Origin: Chitinophaga japonensis | Lineage (GTDB): Bacteria; Bacteroidota; Bacteroidia; Chitinophagales; Chitinophagaceae | Length of the DNA: 64,000 bases | Assembly: GCF_007830125.1 (NCBI RefSeq) | Contig: NZ_VLLG01000003.1 | Span: 362,247-426,246 of the forward strand | Reading direction: 5' to 3' | Shown: positions 43,029 through 51,795 of the stretch, one piece after another | Layout: each line of letters starts with the position of its first letter | Numbering within the stretch: position 1 is the first letter of the stretch | Program-made: the position numbers and the translations under genes | The notes under the pieces: generated by a model | What the model was told of the DNA's origin: nothing | The model's input: the letters and a program-made list of their open reading frames with translations, nothing else | Databases searched by the model: none

Positions 43029-43064
43029 AAAAAAAAGACGTGGATGATCTCCGCGTCTTTTTTT
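43029..43064. terminator. Bidirectional terminator after fusA
   Basis: AAAAAAAAGACG-TGGA and CTCCGCGTCTTTTTTT form a stem with a short loop, flanked by A and T runs. It separates fusA from the convergent sugar dehydrogenase gene. Confidence 0.85.
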
Positions 43065-43080
43065 ATTTTTTCCTTTTTAT

Positions 43081-44193
43081 TTATTCCGGGCTGCTGATCT
43101 CTATCACCTGGTCGTTATTGCCATTGCTGGTGCAGAGATACACCCTGCCGGCCGGGGAAACGCACACATCCCGCAGGCGGCCAAAGGCATTGGTAAACCA
43201 GGTGCGGTAGCCGGTTATGCGTTGTCCGTCCTGCGACAACTGCAACTGGTACAGCCGCTCGCCTTTCAGGGTGGTTAGCAGCAGGGAGTGGGCCCATTCC
43301 GGGATACGGTCATTGTTATAATAGTCCATGCCGGAAGTGGCCACGGTGCTGCCACCGGACGACCAGATGGGCGCCCGCACATTATGGAGCGCGCAGAAAT
43401 TCACCTCACCGGCCTGGTCGCAGGGGCCGTTTACAGCAGGCCAGCCGTAATTGCGCTGCTTTTCTATAATATTTACTTCATCCTCAATGGACGGCCCGTG
43501 CTCCGAGGCATACAATATGCCATTTACCAGCACCAGCCCCTGGGCATTGCGGTGGCCATAGCTCCATACCGGGCTGCCGGCAAAGGGGTTGTCGTCCGGT
43601 ATGCTGCCATCCAGGTTAATGCGCAGCACCTTGCCGTTGGGGCTGCCGGTATCCTGGGCGTCCTGGGCGGCCGAGGCGTCGCCGGTAGTGATCCACAGCT
43701 TGTTGCCGGCATCGATCAGCAGGCGGGAGCCGTTGTGGATGCCGGCCGCGCTGATATTGTCCAGCAGCACCTGGGGGGCGGTCAGCGTATTATTCCCGTA
43801 GGTATACCGTACCACTTTCTCCAGGTAGTTCCCGTTCTGCTCATAATTATATACCACGTATATATAGGGCTGCTGGCCGAATTCCGGGTGCAGGGCCATG
43901 CCCAGCAGGCCGCCTTCGCCCTGGCTCTCCACCTCGCTGATGGTGAGCAGCACCTGCACATTGCCCGTCCTGGGCTCGATACGGCTGATACGACCGCCGC
44001 GCTCCGTCATCCAGATATGATCATCCGGGCCCCATATTATCTCCCAGGGATAGCTGAGCTGTGAAGCTACCGTCCGCACGCTGTCCGCCGGCCAGTTGTC
44101 CTCCTCCTGTGGCAACCTGCTGTCCTTTTTGCAGGCAAAGCTGAGGGTGCAGGCCACTATCGCGCTGAAAAACAATAATACAGGTCTTTGCAT
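43081..44193 (-). CDS. PQQ-dependent sugar dehydrogenase-like lipoprotein
   Basis: A 370-residue periplasmic six-bladed propeller of the glucose/sorbosone dehydrogenase group, which oxidises sugars with PQQ. Lipobox SFAC at the N-terminus. Family features: LSYPWEIIWGPDDHIWMTERGG start, GLLGMALHPEF, LLIDAGNKLWITTGDA, WSYGHRNAQGL, EHGPSIEDEVNIIEKQRNYGWP. The catalytic His-containing strand and calcium loop are present. Likely a surface-tethered sugar oxidase; PQQ genes are not in the window, so use of PQQ is inferred from the family. Confidence 0.88.
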   Translation of the reverse strand: MQRPVLLFFSAIVACTLSFACKKDSRLPQEEDNWPADSVRTVASQLSYPWEIIWGPDDHIWMTERGGRISRIEPRTGNVQVLLTISEVESQGEGGLLGMALHPEFGQQPYIYVVYNYEQNGNYLEKVVRYTYGNNTLTAPQVLLDNISAAGIHNGSRLLIDAGNKLWITTGDASAAQDAQDTGSPNGKVLRINLDGSIPDDNPFAGSPVWSYGHRNAQGLVLVNGILYASEHGPSIEDEVNIIEKQRNYGWPAVNGPCDQAGEVNFCALHNVRAPIWSSGGSTVATSGMDYYNNDRIPEWAHSLLLTTLKGERLYQLQLSQDGQRITGYRTWFTNAFGRLRDVCVSPAGRVYLCTSNGNNDQVIEISSPE

Positions 44194-44298
44194 AAAACAA
44201 GTTTTAAGTATTGGCTGTTATATAACGAAAACGGCTGCCCGGAAGTTATCAGGCCGGGCAGTATATCATCAGAAATATATTATGTCGTTCATTTTCAG

Positions 44299-44306
44299 TA
44301 CTTTTG
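44299..44306 (+). promoter_or_regulatory. Possible -7 element ahead of the outer-membrane protein gene
   Basis: TACTTTTG matches TAnnTTTG and lies 132 bases before the ATG at 44439. No TTTG box at the expected distance is seen, so the call is weak. Confidence 0.4.
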
Positions 44307-44438
44307 TGTCCCATTATCCCCAGCCTGTTTTGATCTTTTCATGTATGTTGTTGGCTTATTATTTGTTGCCGGTTCCTTTATCCGCAATGAGCAATATTTC
44401 GTTTGATGGCAAGTATTTATTAAATAAAAATTGAGGAC

Positions 44439-45047
44439 ATGAACAAATTGCAACAATTAACCCTGGCCGTCCTGGCTGTAGTATTGTTTAACACCGCCGC
44501 TGTAGCACAAACCCAGAAAGGTAACCTGATGGTAGGCGGAAACATCAGCAATTTCGGGCTGGACTTCCTGGATGGTGGCGGCACCCGGTTTTCCATGGAC
44601 ATTACCCCCAAGGTGGCGTATTTTATTAAAGATGACCTGGCCCTGGGCGGATATGCCAAGATGGGGCTGGTGACAGCCAAGGACGCCGGCACCACTACCC
44701 AGTATGGTATTGGCGCATTGGGCCGTTATTTTATCCAGGATAGCAGGGTACGGAAACTGGAGTTTTCCCGGAGAGCCCGCTTTTTCCTGGAGGCGAATGC
44801 AGGCTTTGGCGGCTCCAGCAATTCCAACACGGATGCCAGCACTACCGGCCTGGATATAGGGTTTGGCCCCGGGCTGGCCTATTTCATTACGCCGAACGTA
44901 GCGCTGGAAGCCCTGCTGAAATACGAGCTAACGGTAGGTTTTGGCAGCGCCACTACTTCCAACCGGCTGAACCTGGGTGTGGGCTTCCAGATCTACCTGC
45001 CTACGGCCAAAGCCAGGGAGATCATCCGGGAAGAAGGCGGAAGATAA
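44439..45047 (+). CDS. Outer-membrane beta-barrel protein
   Basis: A 202-residue small barrel of the OmpX/OmpW-like class. Signal peptide at 1-22 (LAVLAVVLFNTAAVAQ), then about eight amphipathic strands (GNLMVGGNISNFGLDFL, VAYFIKDDLALGGYAKMGLV, FLEANAGFG, LNLGVGFQIYLP). It ends in a short charged tail (REIIREEGGR), unlike the usual C-terminal Phe. Function unknown. Confidence 0.82.
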   Translation: MNKLQQLTLAVLAVVLFNTAAVAQTQKGNLMVGGNISNFGLDFLDGGGTRFSMDITPKVAYFIKDDLALGGYAKMGLVTAKDAGTTTQYGIGALGRYFIQDSRVRKLEFSRRARFFLEANAGFGGSSNSNTDASTTGLDIGFGPGLAYFITPNVALEALLKYELTVGFGSATTSNRLNLGVGFQIYLPTAKAREIIREEGGR

Positions 45048-45082
45048 GCTCAACCCGCTAACTGACATATACGCAAGGCAAA

Positions 45083-45121
45083 GGCCCCTGTTCCGCACCG
45101 TAAAAGGTGGGGCAGGGGTCA
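45083..45121 (+). terminator. Probable terminator after the outer-membrane protein gene
   Basis: GGCCCCTG (45083-45090) pairs with CAGGGGTC (45113-45120) with an inner CCGCACC/GGTGGGG stem. The T-run after it is weak. Confidence 0.5.
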
Positions 45122-45190
45122 TTACCGTTTCTGCGGCTGGCGGGCACGGCGGAAGCCCATCCATTGAACAGCCTGATCAAACTCATTGAA

Positions 45191-45390
45191 AATGAACAGG
45201 AATGAATAAAAAATGTTGCCCAGCATCTATTATTTTGGCGGCATGCTGTTACAGCGGGTAACCGGCATTTGGGATTGCCGAAAACCAAGCAACAGAGTAG
45301 GCGAAACACCACAAAACCATGTTTATGTCACTGGCTGACCTGATCTGGGCCATTCTGGATTTTCTAACGGCCTTACTGGGGATCTTATAA
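45191..45390 (+). repeat. Tandem small-peptide unit, copy A
   Basis: One of two diverged direct units. AATGAACAGGA (45191-45201) and CAGCGGGTAA (45252-45261) recur exactly 305 bases downstream. The leader GGGATTGCCGAAAACCA (45271-45287) and AGAGTAGGCG (45294-45303) recur in copy B with 22 extra bases in between. A hydrophobic peptide gene follows the leader. Confidence 0.8.
45319..45390 (+). CDS. Very small hydrophobic peptide, copy A
   Basis: A 23-codon frame from ATG 45319 to TAA 45388-45390. The product begins MFMSLADLIWAIL and is almost wholly hydrophobic apart from two Asp, a single membrane or amphipathic helix. It shares the pattern F-M-x-L ... I-x-A-x-L ... L-L-G with copy B, about half the aligned residues identical. 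Its leader element is conserved with copy B. Size and character recall type I toxin peptides such as Ibs or Ldr, or short membrane regulators; which is unknown. The pair plus the duplicated leader is the support for translation. Confidence 0.5.
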   Translation: MFMSLADLIWAILDFLTALLGIL

Positions 45391-45495
45391 ACGGTGAAGC
45401 ACCGGGAAACATGTACTGCCACGCATTTTTCCCGGTCATCGCCGCGGGTTCCTGCTGCGCGCGGAGCCCGGTTACCGTTGCAGGTCCTTTACCGG

Positions 45496-45728
45496 AATGA
45501 ACAGGAGCTTCCTTTATGCATGAAATGGATAAAATGAACGCACCGCATCCGGGCCGCAGCGGGTAATTTTATAACGGGAACCACGCGCGTAACCCCTGGG
45601 ATTGCCGAAAACCAGTTCAATAGAGTAGGCGTAACCCGATGAAAAACCTTTTTATGGACTTACTCAATTCAATCATCGCACTGTTGATGGCGTTACTGAG
45701 TTCTTTACTGGGTGGCGTGCCCTTCTGA
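45496..45728 (+). repeat. Tandem small-peptide unit, copy B
   Basis: Second unit: AATGAACAGGA at 45496-45506, CAGCGGGTAA at 45557-45566, GGGATTGCCGAAAACCA starting at 45598, then AGAGTAGGCG and the peptide frame. Same order as copy A, with one 22-base insertion. Confidence 0.8.
45639..45728 (+). CDS. Very small hydrophobic peptide, copy B
   Basis: A 29-codon frame from ATG 45639 to TGA 45726-45728. The product begins MKNLFMDLLNSII and continues with LLMALLSS. It is a single hydrophobic helix with a basic Lys at residue 2. It is homologous to copy A in sequence and in its leader (the leader begins 41 bases before the ATG, 48 in copy A). No Shine-Dalgarno site. A hairpin terminator follows at 45767. 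Toxin, membrane modulator or leader peptide are all possible. Confidence 0.5.
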   Translation: MKNLFMDLLNSIIALLMALLSSLLGGVPF

Positions 45729-45766
45729 TCCGGTACGTTCGTTTTTAGGCATTACACTGAATTTCA

Positions 45767-45820
45767 AGGGGTTCCATTTTGATCCGGCCCGGCCGGTATT
45801 GGGATGGACCCCTATTTTTA
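45767..45820 (+). terminator. Terminator after the peptide units
   Basis: AGGGGTTCCAT (45767-45777) pairs with ATGGACCCCT (45804-45813) with one bulged base, inner GC-rich stem, then TATTTTTATT. It isolates the peptide transcripts from the rpsJ promoter. Confidence 0.7.
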
Positions 45821-45841
45821 TTGGCTTTTTTCCCAAAATAA

Positions 45842-45873
45842 TTTGTCATTTGATAAAAAACGGTTTACCTTTG
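45842..45873 (+). promoter_or_regulatory. S10 operon promoter
   Basis: TTTG at 45842-45845, 20 bases, TACCTTTG at 45866-45873, followed by CCCTCCCAAATTG. Same layout and initial sequence as the rpsL and fusA promoters. Confidence 0.8.
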
Positions 45874-45916
45874 CCCTCCCAAATTGTAAGGGTAAAAAAG
45901 AAGAAGTTCATTGCAT

Positions 45917-46222
45917 ATGTCTCAGAGAATTAGAATCAAGCTGAAGTCCTACGATCATAACCTGGTAGACAAATCTGCTGAGAAGATCGTAAAAACCGTG
46001 CGTAACACGGGTGCCGTGGTAACTGGCCCTATTCCGTTACCTACTGAAAAGAAAATCTTTACGGTACTGCGTTCTCCGCACGTTAACAAGAAAGCGAGAG
46101 AGCAATTCCAGTTGTGCACGCATAAGCGTTTGCTGGATATTTATACCTCTTCTTCCAGGACGGTGGATGCCCTGAGTAAGCTGGATCTGCCCTCCGGTGT
46201 GGAAGTGGAGATCAAAGCGTAG
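45917..46222 (+). CDS. rpsJ: Ribosomal protein uS10
   Basis: 101-residue uS10 of the 30S head, also the NusE antitermination partner. [15 protein letters not shown] is the normal start (the TTG at 45911 is ignored), and [24 protein letters not shown] is intact. First gene of the S10-spc-alpha cluster. Confidence 0.99.
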   Translation: MSQRIRIKLKSYDHNLVDKSAEKIVKTVRNTGAVVTGPIPLPTEKKIFTVLRSPHVNKKAREQFQLCTHKRLLDIYTSSSRTVDALSKLDLPSGVEVEIKA

Positions 46223-46457
46223 GACGTCGGCAGGTGGGCAGAATCCCGAAAGGGGATTCATCGGGGCCCTTGCAAAGACAGTTGTATTGCGGACATTGCC
46301 CCGGTTGTAAGTAACCGGCTGGCATACAATACAATAATAAATTATCAAAATAAATATCAGGTCACGCCTTCCGGGTGGCCGCCCAATAAATGTATGTAAA
46401 CCGCCTATCCTGGGGAGAGCACGAACACCCCCAGGCGCTGGGTAAAACTATATAACA
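46223..46457 (+). promoter_or_regulatory. Structured leader between rpsJ and rplC
   Basis: A 235-base gap, long for this operon. It contains a GAATCCC-GAAA-GGGGATTC hairpin (about 46242), a possible long stem TTGTATTGC/GGCATACAA, and CCTGGGG (46409-46415) pairing with CCCCAGG (46429-46435), 22 bases before the rplC start. No gene is seen. It may be an attenuation or autoregulation leader for rplC onward. Confidence 0.5.
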
Positions 46458-47075
46458 ATGAAAGGTATTATTGGTAAAAAGATTGGCATGACCAGCATCT
46501 TCGAGCCTAATGGTAAGCAAACGGCCTGTACCATTCTCGAAGCCGGTCCCTGTGTGGTTACACAGGTGAAGTCACAAGCCACAGACGGTTACACCGCAAT
46601 CCAGGTGGCATATGGCGAAAAGAAAGAAAAGCACGCCACCAAAGCTATCACAAATCACTTCGCGAAAGCAAGCACCTCTCCCAAACGTTTTGTAAAAGAA
46701 TTCCGTAACCCTGATGTAGAAAAAGCCCTGGGTGACACCATCACCTGCGAAATATTTGCAGAAGGTGAAAAGGTGGACATTGTAGGCACTTCCAAAGGTA
46801 AAGGCTTCCAGGGTGTTGTAAAACGCCACGGTTTTGCCGGTGTGGGTGAAGCTACCCACGGTCAGCACGACAGAAGCAGGGCGCCCGGTTCCATCGGCGG
46901 TTCTTCTTATCCTTCCCGCGTTTTCAAAGGTATGCGTATGGCAGGCCAGACCGGCAATGAAAGAGTGAAAGTGAAAGGCCTGAAAATTCTGAAGATATTC
47001 CCTGACAAGAATTATATCCTGGTAAGTGGTTCCGTTCCCGGCCACAATGGTTCAATCGTTTTAATCCAGAAGTAA
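46458..47075 (+). CDS. rplC: Ribosomal protein uL3
   Basis: 205-residue uL3 at the entrance to the peptidyl-transferase region; it starts 50S assembly. [14 protein letters not shown] opens it; the central [16 protein letters not shown] and the glutamine-containing tip loop [32 protein letters not shown] are complete. Starts after the hairpin leader. One base separates it from rplD. Confidence 0.99.
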   Translation: MKGIIGKKIGMTSIFEPNGKQTACTILEAGPCVVTQVKSQATDGYTAIQVAYGEKKEKHATKAITNHFAKASTSPKRFVKEFRNPDVEKALGDTITCEIFAEGEKVDIVGTSKGKGFQGVVKRHGFAGVGEATHGQHDRSRAPGSIGGSSYPSRVFKGMRMAGQTGNERVKVKGLKILKIFPDKNYILVSGSVPGHNGSIVLIQK

Positions 47076-47076
47076 T

Positions 47077-47721
47077 ATGCAACTCGATATTTTAAATATA
47101 GAAGGAAAGAAAACCGGAAGAACTATTGAGCTTCCTGAAGAGATCTTTGGCGTGGAACCTAATAACCATGTTATTTACCTGGCTGTAAAACAATACCTGG
47201 CCGCTCAGCGTCAGGGCACCCACAAGGTAAAGACCAGAGCAGAAGTGAAAGGTGCTTCCCGTAAACTCCACAAACAAAAAGGTACCGGTGGTTCCCGTAA
47301 AGGCAACATCCGTAACCCTTTATATAAAGGCGGTGGTACCATTTTCGGTCCCAAACCGCATCGCTATGACTTTAAGCTGAACAGGAAAGTGAAAGATCTG
47401 GCAAAGATCTCCGCCCTGTCTACCAAGGCGAAGGAAAGCAGCATTATCGTGGTGGAAGACGTAAACCTGGATACACCCAAGACCAAGCAGTTCGTGGGTA
47501 TCCTGAAGAATCTGAACGTCAACGTAGACGGCCGCAAAACCCTGGTGGTGCTGCCCGAGTATAACGATAATGTATACCTGTCCTTAAGGAACGTGCCCAC
47601 TGTAGACGGCGTGGTGCTGGCGGATATCAATACCTATGATATCATGAACAGCAACTACCTGGTGTTTACTGAAAGCGCCGCCAAAATTTTCAGTGAAGAA
47701 CCGGCTGAAGCAGAAGCATAA
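47077..47721 (+). CDS. rplD: Ribosomal protein uL4
   Basis: 214-residue uL4, whose long loop lines the exit tunnel; the loop VKGASRKLHKQKGTGGSRKGNIRNPLYKGGGTIFGP is normal, including the macrolide-contact tip. In E. coli L4 represses this operon by binding the leader; whether that holds here with the rpsJ-rplC gap is unknown. A short acidic C-terminal tail (EEPAEAEA) is present. Confidence 0.99.
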   Translation: MQLDILNIEGKKTGRTIELPEEIFGVEPNNHVIYLAVKQYLAAQRQGTHKVKTRAEVKGASRKLHKQKGTGGSRKGNIRNPLYKGGGTIFGPKPHRYDFKLNRKVKDLAKISALSTKAKESSIIVVEDVNLDTPKTKQFVGILKNLNVNVDGRKTLVVLPEYNDNVYLSLRNVPTVDGVVLADINTYDIMNSNYLVFTESAAKIFSEEPAEAEA

Positions 47722-47781
47722 TTAAACATTAAAAATCAAACAGCTACGCAGCTAAGCGCTGATAGCTAAAAGCTATAGGAA

Positions 47782-48081
47782 ATGAAACTTTCAGATGTTT
47801 TGATCAAACCGGTGGTAACAGAAAAGGTGAACAAAGCCACTGAGAAATTCAACCGCTACTACTTCGTTGTTGACAAAAAAGCCAACAAGCTGGAGATCAA
47901 AAAAGCAGTGGAAGATTTTTACGGCGTGGCCGTAGCAGAGGTGAATACTGCCGTTATGCCCGGTAAAAGCAAGTTCCGCTTTACCAAGGCAGGTTTCATT
48001 GCAGGTAGAAAGCCTTCCTACAAAAAGGCGATCGTTACCCTGGCAGAAGGAGAAACTATAGATCTGTATGCTAACATATAG
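47782..48081 (+). CDS. rplW: Ribosomal protein uL23
   Basis: 99-residue uL23 at the tunnel exit, the docking point for trigger factor and SRP. Start MKLSDVLIKPVVTEKV is typical; NRYYFVVDKKANKLEIKKAVEDFYGV is conserved. Preceded by a 60-base gap with an AGCTA-rich inverted sequence. Confidence 0.98.
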   Translation: MKLSDVLIKPVVTEKVNKATEKFNRYYFVVDKKANKLEIKKAVEDFYGVAVAEVNTAVMPGKSKFRFTKAGFIAGRKPSYKKAIVTLAEGETIDLYANI

Positions 48082-48168
48082 TGCCTGTTCCCGGCATTAA
48101 CAGCCGGGACAATGGATGTATATACAGATCAGATTATAAAACAATAACTAGCAATTCGTAACTAGACA

Positions 48169-49002
48169 ATGGCACTGAAGAAGTACAAACCGATGACAGC
48201 CGGCACCCGTTGGAAAATAGGCAATGCTTATGCCGAACTGACCACGGACACGCCGGAAAAAACCCTCCTGGACCCTGTTAAGAAATCAGGCGGCAGGAAC
48301 GCACAGGGTAGAAGGTCTATGCGATACATTGGTGGCGGCCACAAAAAGCACTACCGTATCATAGATTTCAAACGCGACAAACAGAACATACCCGCTACCG
48401 TTAAGAGCATCGAATACGATCCTAACCGTAGCGCATTTATTGCCCTGCTGAACTACGCAGACGGCGAAAAGCGTTACATCCTGGCCCCCCAGGGCCTGCA
48501 GGTGGGCGCTACCGTGGTAAGCGGCCCCGAAGCAGCCCCTGAAGTAGGGAATGCGCTGGCGCTGAAGAACATGCCGTTGGGTACCGTGGTGCACAATATC
48601 GAGCTGCAGCCTGGTAAAGGCGGCGCCATCGCCCGCAGCGCCGGTACTTATGCCCAGTTGTCCAACAAGGAAGAAAAATATGCCGTGCTGAAAATGCCCT
48701 CCGGCGAGCTGCGCAAGGTGCTGATCACCTGCATGGCCACCGTAGGCACCGTTTCCAACTCTGACCATGCCCTGGAATCCATGGGTAAGGCCGGCGCCAA
48801 TCGCTGGAGAGGCATCCGCCCCCGCAACCGTGGCGTGGCCATGAACCCGGTAGATCACCCGATGGGTGGTGGTGAAGGTAAAGCCTCCGGCGGTCACCCC
48901 AGGTCCAGGACAGGTAAATATGCGAAAGGCCTGAAAACCAGGAAACCGCATAAGAGCTCTGACAAGCTGATCATTACCAGGAAAAATGGCAAAAAATTAT
49001 AA
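48169..49002 (+). CDS. rplB: Ribosomal protein uL2
   Basis: 277-residue uL2, required for peptidyl transfer and subunit joining. [22 protein letters not shown] and the active-region [30 protein letters not shown] are intact. Followed by repeat copy 3 before rpsS. Confidence 0.99.
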   Translation: MALKKYKPMTAGTRWKIGNAYAELTTDTPEKTLLDPVKKSGGRNAQGRRSMRYIGGGHKKHYRIIDFKRDKQNIPATVKSIEYDPNRSAFIALLNYADGEKRYILAPQGLQVGATVVSGPEAAPEVGNALALKNMPLGTVVHNIELQPGKGGAIARSAGTYAQLSNKEEKYAVLKMPSGELRKVLITCMATVGTVSNSDHALESMGKAGANRWRGIRPRNRGVAMNPVDHPMGGGEGKASGGHPRSRTGKYAKGLKTRKPHKSSDKLIITRKNGKKL

Positions 49003-49005
49003 TTA

Positions 49006-49100
49006 AAATTCCCAATCCCAAATTCCAGATCCCCAAAGGGAGCACACTGCTGGAAAAAATCGTTTGGAGTTTGGAATTTGGATATTGGAATTTGGAATTT
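49006..49100. repeat. Palindromic intergenic repeat R, copy 3
   Basis: Left arm about 49006-49037 (CCCAAATTCC-type), right arm about 49062-49100 (GGAATTTGG-type), short loop. Between rplB and rpsS. Confidence 0.9.
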
Positions 49101-49112
49101 AAAATTTAAGAC

Positions 49113-49379
49113 ATGGGTCGTTCCATTAGAAAAGGTCCTTACGTAGACCACAAATTAGAGCAGAAAGTAGAGAAGATGAATGAAGGCACCAAGCGTTCCG
49201 TGATCAAAACATGGAGCCGCCGTTCTACCATTACTCCTGACTTTGTGGGCCATACATTTGCGGTGCACAATGGTAACAAGTTCATCCCTGTATATGTAAC
49301 AGAGTTTATGGTAGGCCATAAGCTGGGTGAGTTTGCGCCAACCCGCAACTTTAAAGGACACGCTAATAAAAAAATGTAA
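49113..49379 (+). CDS. rpsS: Ribosomal protein uS19
   Basis: 88-residue uS19 of the 30S head, contacting uS13 and t[15 protein letters not shown] opens it, and [27 protein letters not shown] is conserved. Preceded by repeat copy 3. Confidence 0.99.
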   Translation: MGRSIRKGPYVDHKLEQKVEKMNEGTKRSVIKTWSRRSTITPDFVGHTFAVHNGNKFIPVYVTEFMVGHKLGEFAPTRNFKGHANKKM

Positions 49380-49462
49380 CAAATAAAATGAGTGTGTGAG
49401 AAGTAAGAAGATCATACTTCGATCATCATACATCATACTTCATATTTCAAACATCGTACATT

Positions 49463-49846
49463 ATGGAGGCAGTAGCTAAGCTGAAAAATAATCCTACATC
49501 TACCCGCAAAATGCGTTTGCTGGCAGATCTGATCCGCGGTCTGGATGTGGAAAAGGCTTTGAATATTTTGAAATTCCATCCCAAACATCCCAGCGTTCCA
49601 CTGGAAAAGCTGTTGGTATCTGCTATCGCCAACTGGAAGGTGAAGAATGAGGGAACAAGGGTAGAAGATGCTAACCTGATCGTGAAGACCGTCTACGTGG
49701 ATGGCGGCCGCATCCTGAAAAGAATGCGCCCCGCACCGCAGGGCAGGGGGTACCGTGTCCGCAAGAGAAGCAACCACGTTACCATCGTGGTGGACAGCCG
49801 TAGCGTAGCAGTGGCAGAGACAGCACCAGCAGCAGAAACGAAATAA
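49463..49846 (+). CDS. rplV: Ribosomal protein uL22
   Basis: 127-residue uL22 lining the exit tunnel. [20 protein letters not shown] and the tunnel loop around [24 protein letters not shown] are intact; macrolide-resistance loop positions read normal. Ends in an Ala/Glu/Pro tail. Confidence 0.98.
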   Translation: MEAVAKLKNNPTSTRKMRLLADLIRGLDVEKALNILKFHPKHPSVPLEKLLVSAIANWKVKNEGTRVEDANLIVKTVYVDGGRILKRMRPAPQGRGYRVRKRSNHVTIVVDSRSVAVAETAPAAETK

Positions 49847-49882
49847 AAACTATTCAACTAATTAGATAAATAAACCAGGAAC

Positions 49883-50659
49883 ATGGGTCAGAAAACAAAT
49901 CCTATTGGTAACAGGTTAGGTATCATCAGAGGATGGGACTCTAATTGGTATGGCAGCAAGAAAGACTATGCTACCAAACTGATCGAAGATAACAAGATCA
50001 GGACTTACCTGAATGCCCGTATCAATAAAGGGGGCATTTCCCGCGTAGTGATTGAACGGACGCTGGGTAAGCTGATCATTACCATCCATACCTCCAAACC
50101 TGGTATCATTATAGGTAAAGGCGGCAACGAGGTAGACCGTATCAAGGAAGAGCTGAAGAAACTGACCGGCAAGGAGGATGTACAGATCAACATTCTGGAG
50201 ATCCGCCGTCCGGAAGTGGACGCCAATATCGTTGCTGAAACAATCGCCAAGCAGATAGAAAGCCGCATCAACTATAAGCGCGCTATCAAAATGGCTATTG
50301 CCACCGCTTTAAGAATGGGTGCAGAAGGTATCAAGGTGAAGGTGAGCGGCCGTCTGGGTGGCGCGGAGATCGCCCGTTCAGAAGAGATCAAGCAAGGCCG
50401 TACCCCCCTGCATACCTATCGTATGGATATTGATTATGCATCCTTGTTTGCCCTTACCGTTTACGGTAAAATAGGCATCAAGGTATGGATCTGTAAAGGT
50501 GAAGTGCTGGGTAAGCGCGACCTGAACCCGAACGTGCTGAGCGGTAAGGAAGGTGAAGGCCGTACCGGTGGCCGTCCCGAAAGAGGGGGTGACCGCGGTG
50601 AGAGAAGAGAAGGCCGTGGCGAAAGAAGAGGTGGCGGCGACAGGGGTGGTCGCAGATAA
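49883..50659 (+). CDS. rpsC: Ribosomal protein uS3 with RG-rich tail
   Basis: 258-residue uS3, part of the mRNA entry helicase. [22 protein letters not shown], the KH-domain GxxG loop in IIGKGGNE, and [17 protein letters not shown] are normal. From about residue 225 it carries an extra tail rich in Arg, Gly and Glu ([13 protein letters not shown]), longer than in E. coli, probably RNA-binding. Confidence 0.98.
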   Translation: MGQKTNPIGNRLGIIRGWDSNWYGSKKDYATKLIEDNKIRTYLNARINKGGISRVVIERTLGKLIITIHTSKPGIIIGKGGNEVDRIKEELKKLTGKEDVQINILEIRRPEVDANIVAETIAKQIESRINYKRAIKMAIATALRMGAEGIKVKVSGRLGGAEIARSEEIKQGRTPLHTYRMDIDYASLFALTVYGKIGIKVWICKGEVLGKRDLNPNVLSGKEGEGRTGGRPERGGDRGERREGRGERRGGGDRGGRR

Positions 50660-50700
50660 GCAATTAACAATTATCGATTAACAATTAATAACATATAACA

Positions 50701-51120
50701 ATGTTACAGCCCAAGAGAACGAAACACAGGAAAATGCATAAAGGCCGCATCAAAGGTAACGCCAAGCGCGGTGCGACCCTTTCCTTTGGTACGTTCGGAC
50801 TTAAAGCATTAGAGCCGAAATGGATCACAGACAGGCAGATAGAAGCTGCCCGTGTGGCCCTGACCAGGCATATGAAACGTGAAGGTAACGTATGGATCCG
50901 CATATTCCCTGACAAACCCATTACAGCCAAACCGCTGGAAGTGAGGATGGGTAAAGGTAAAGGTGCGCCGGACCATTGGGCGGCTGTAGTAAAGCCGGGC
51001 CGTATCCTGTTTGAAGCAGACGGGGTGCCCCTGCAACTGGCAAAAGAAGCCATGGAGCTGGCCGCTCAGAAGCTGCCGATCAAAGTGAAATTTGTGGTAC
51101 GCCGCGATTACGTTGCGTAA
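50701..51120 (+). CDS. rplP: Ribosomal protein uL16
   Basis: 139-residue uL16 near the A site. [19 protein letters not shown] start and [26 protein letters not shown] are intact. Preceded by a 41-base AT-rich gap. Confidence 0.99.
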   Translation: MLQPKRTKHRKMHKGRIKGNAKRGATLSFGTFGLKALEPKWITDRQIEAARVALTRHMKREGNVWIRIFPDKPITAKPLEVRMGKGKGAPDHWAAVVKPGRILFEADGVPLQLAKEAMELAAQKLPIKVKFVVRRDYVA

Positions 51121-51175
51121 ATGTGATGTAGGAGTATTCTATTTCTGGTAAAACAAGCAAATAAAAATTATAGCA

Positions 51176-51376
51176 ATGGCAAAAGTAAAACAGGATCTGA
51201 AAAGCCTCAGCGAGCAGGATCTGAAAGACAAGATCACTGAAGAGCAATTGCGCTTGAAGAAGATTACGTTTAGTCATGCCATCACGCCGATCGAAAATCC
51301 AATGAGCATCCGCTCCTTGAGACGTGAGATCGCCCGGATGAAAACTGAACTGCGTAAAAGGGAGCTGGGCTTTTAA
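51176..51376 (+). CDS. rpmC: Ribosomal protein uL29
   Basis: 66-residue uL29 at the tunnel exit, two helices. The conserved late motif IRSLRREIARMKTELRKRE is present. It precedes rpsQ as usual. Confidence 0.97.
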   Translation: MAKVKQDLKSLSEQDLKDKITEEQLRLKKITFSHAITPIENPMSIRSLRREIARMKTELRKRELGF

Positions 51377-51454
51377 ATCCACCAATATTATTACATATTC
51401 ATTTAATCCCTTCCGCAAAACCGGATGGGTTTGAGAGGAAAAACACTTTCAACA

Positions 51455-51715
51455 ATGACCGAAATAAGAAATTTAAGGAAAACCAGGACTGGTGTGGTTT
51501 CCAGCAATAAGATGGATAAAACCATTACTGTAACCGTGGAGCGTAAGGTGAAGCACCCGATCTATGGTAAGTTCGTGAAAAAGACGACCAAGTTCATGGC
51601 GCACGACGAAAAGAACGAGTGCAGCATCGGCGATACCGTGCGTATCATGGAAGCCCGTCCGCTGAGCAAGAACAAGTGCTGGAGACTGGTAGAGATTATC
51701 GAGAAAGTAAAATAA
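51455..51715 (+). CDS. rpsQ: Ribosomal protein uS17
   Basis: 86-residue uS17, OB-fold binder of 16S h11. Starts [26 protein letters not shown] at 51455, the family start; the frame is open ten codons further. [19 protein letters not shown] is intact. Confidence 0.98.
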   Translation: MTEIRNLRKTRTGVVSSNKMDKTITVTVERKVKHPIYGKFVKKTTKFMAHDEKNECSIGDTVRIMEARPLSKNKCWRLVEIIEKVK

Positions 51716-51795
51716 TTCAATCATTTGTTTCAAGCTGCCTGCCGGCGCTCCCGGACGCAGCCGCTGAGTAAACAACTAGCAAAACTTATTTTAAG

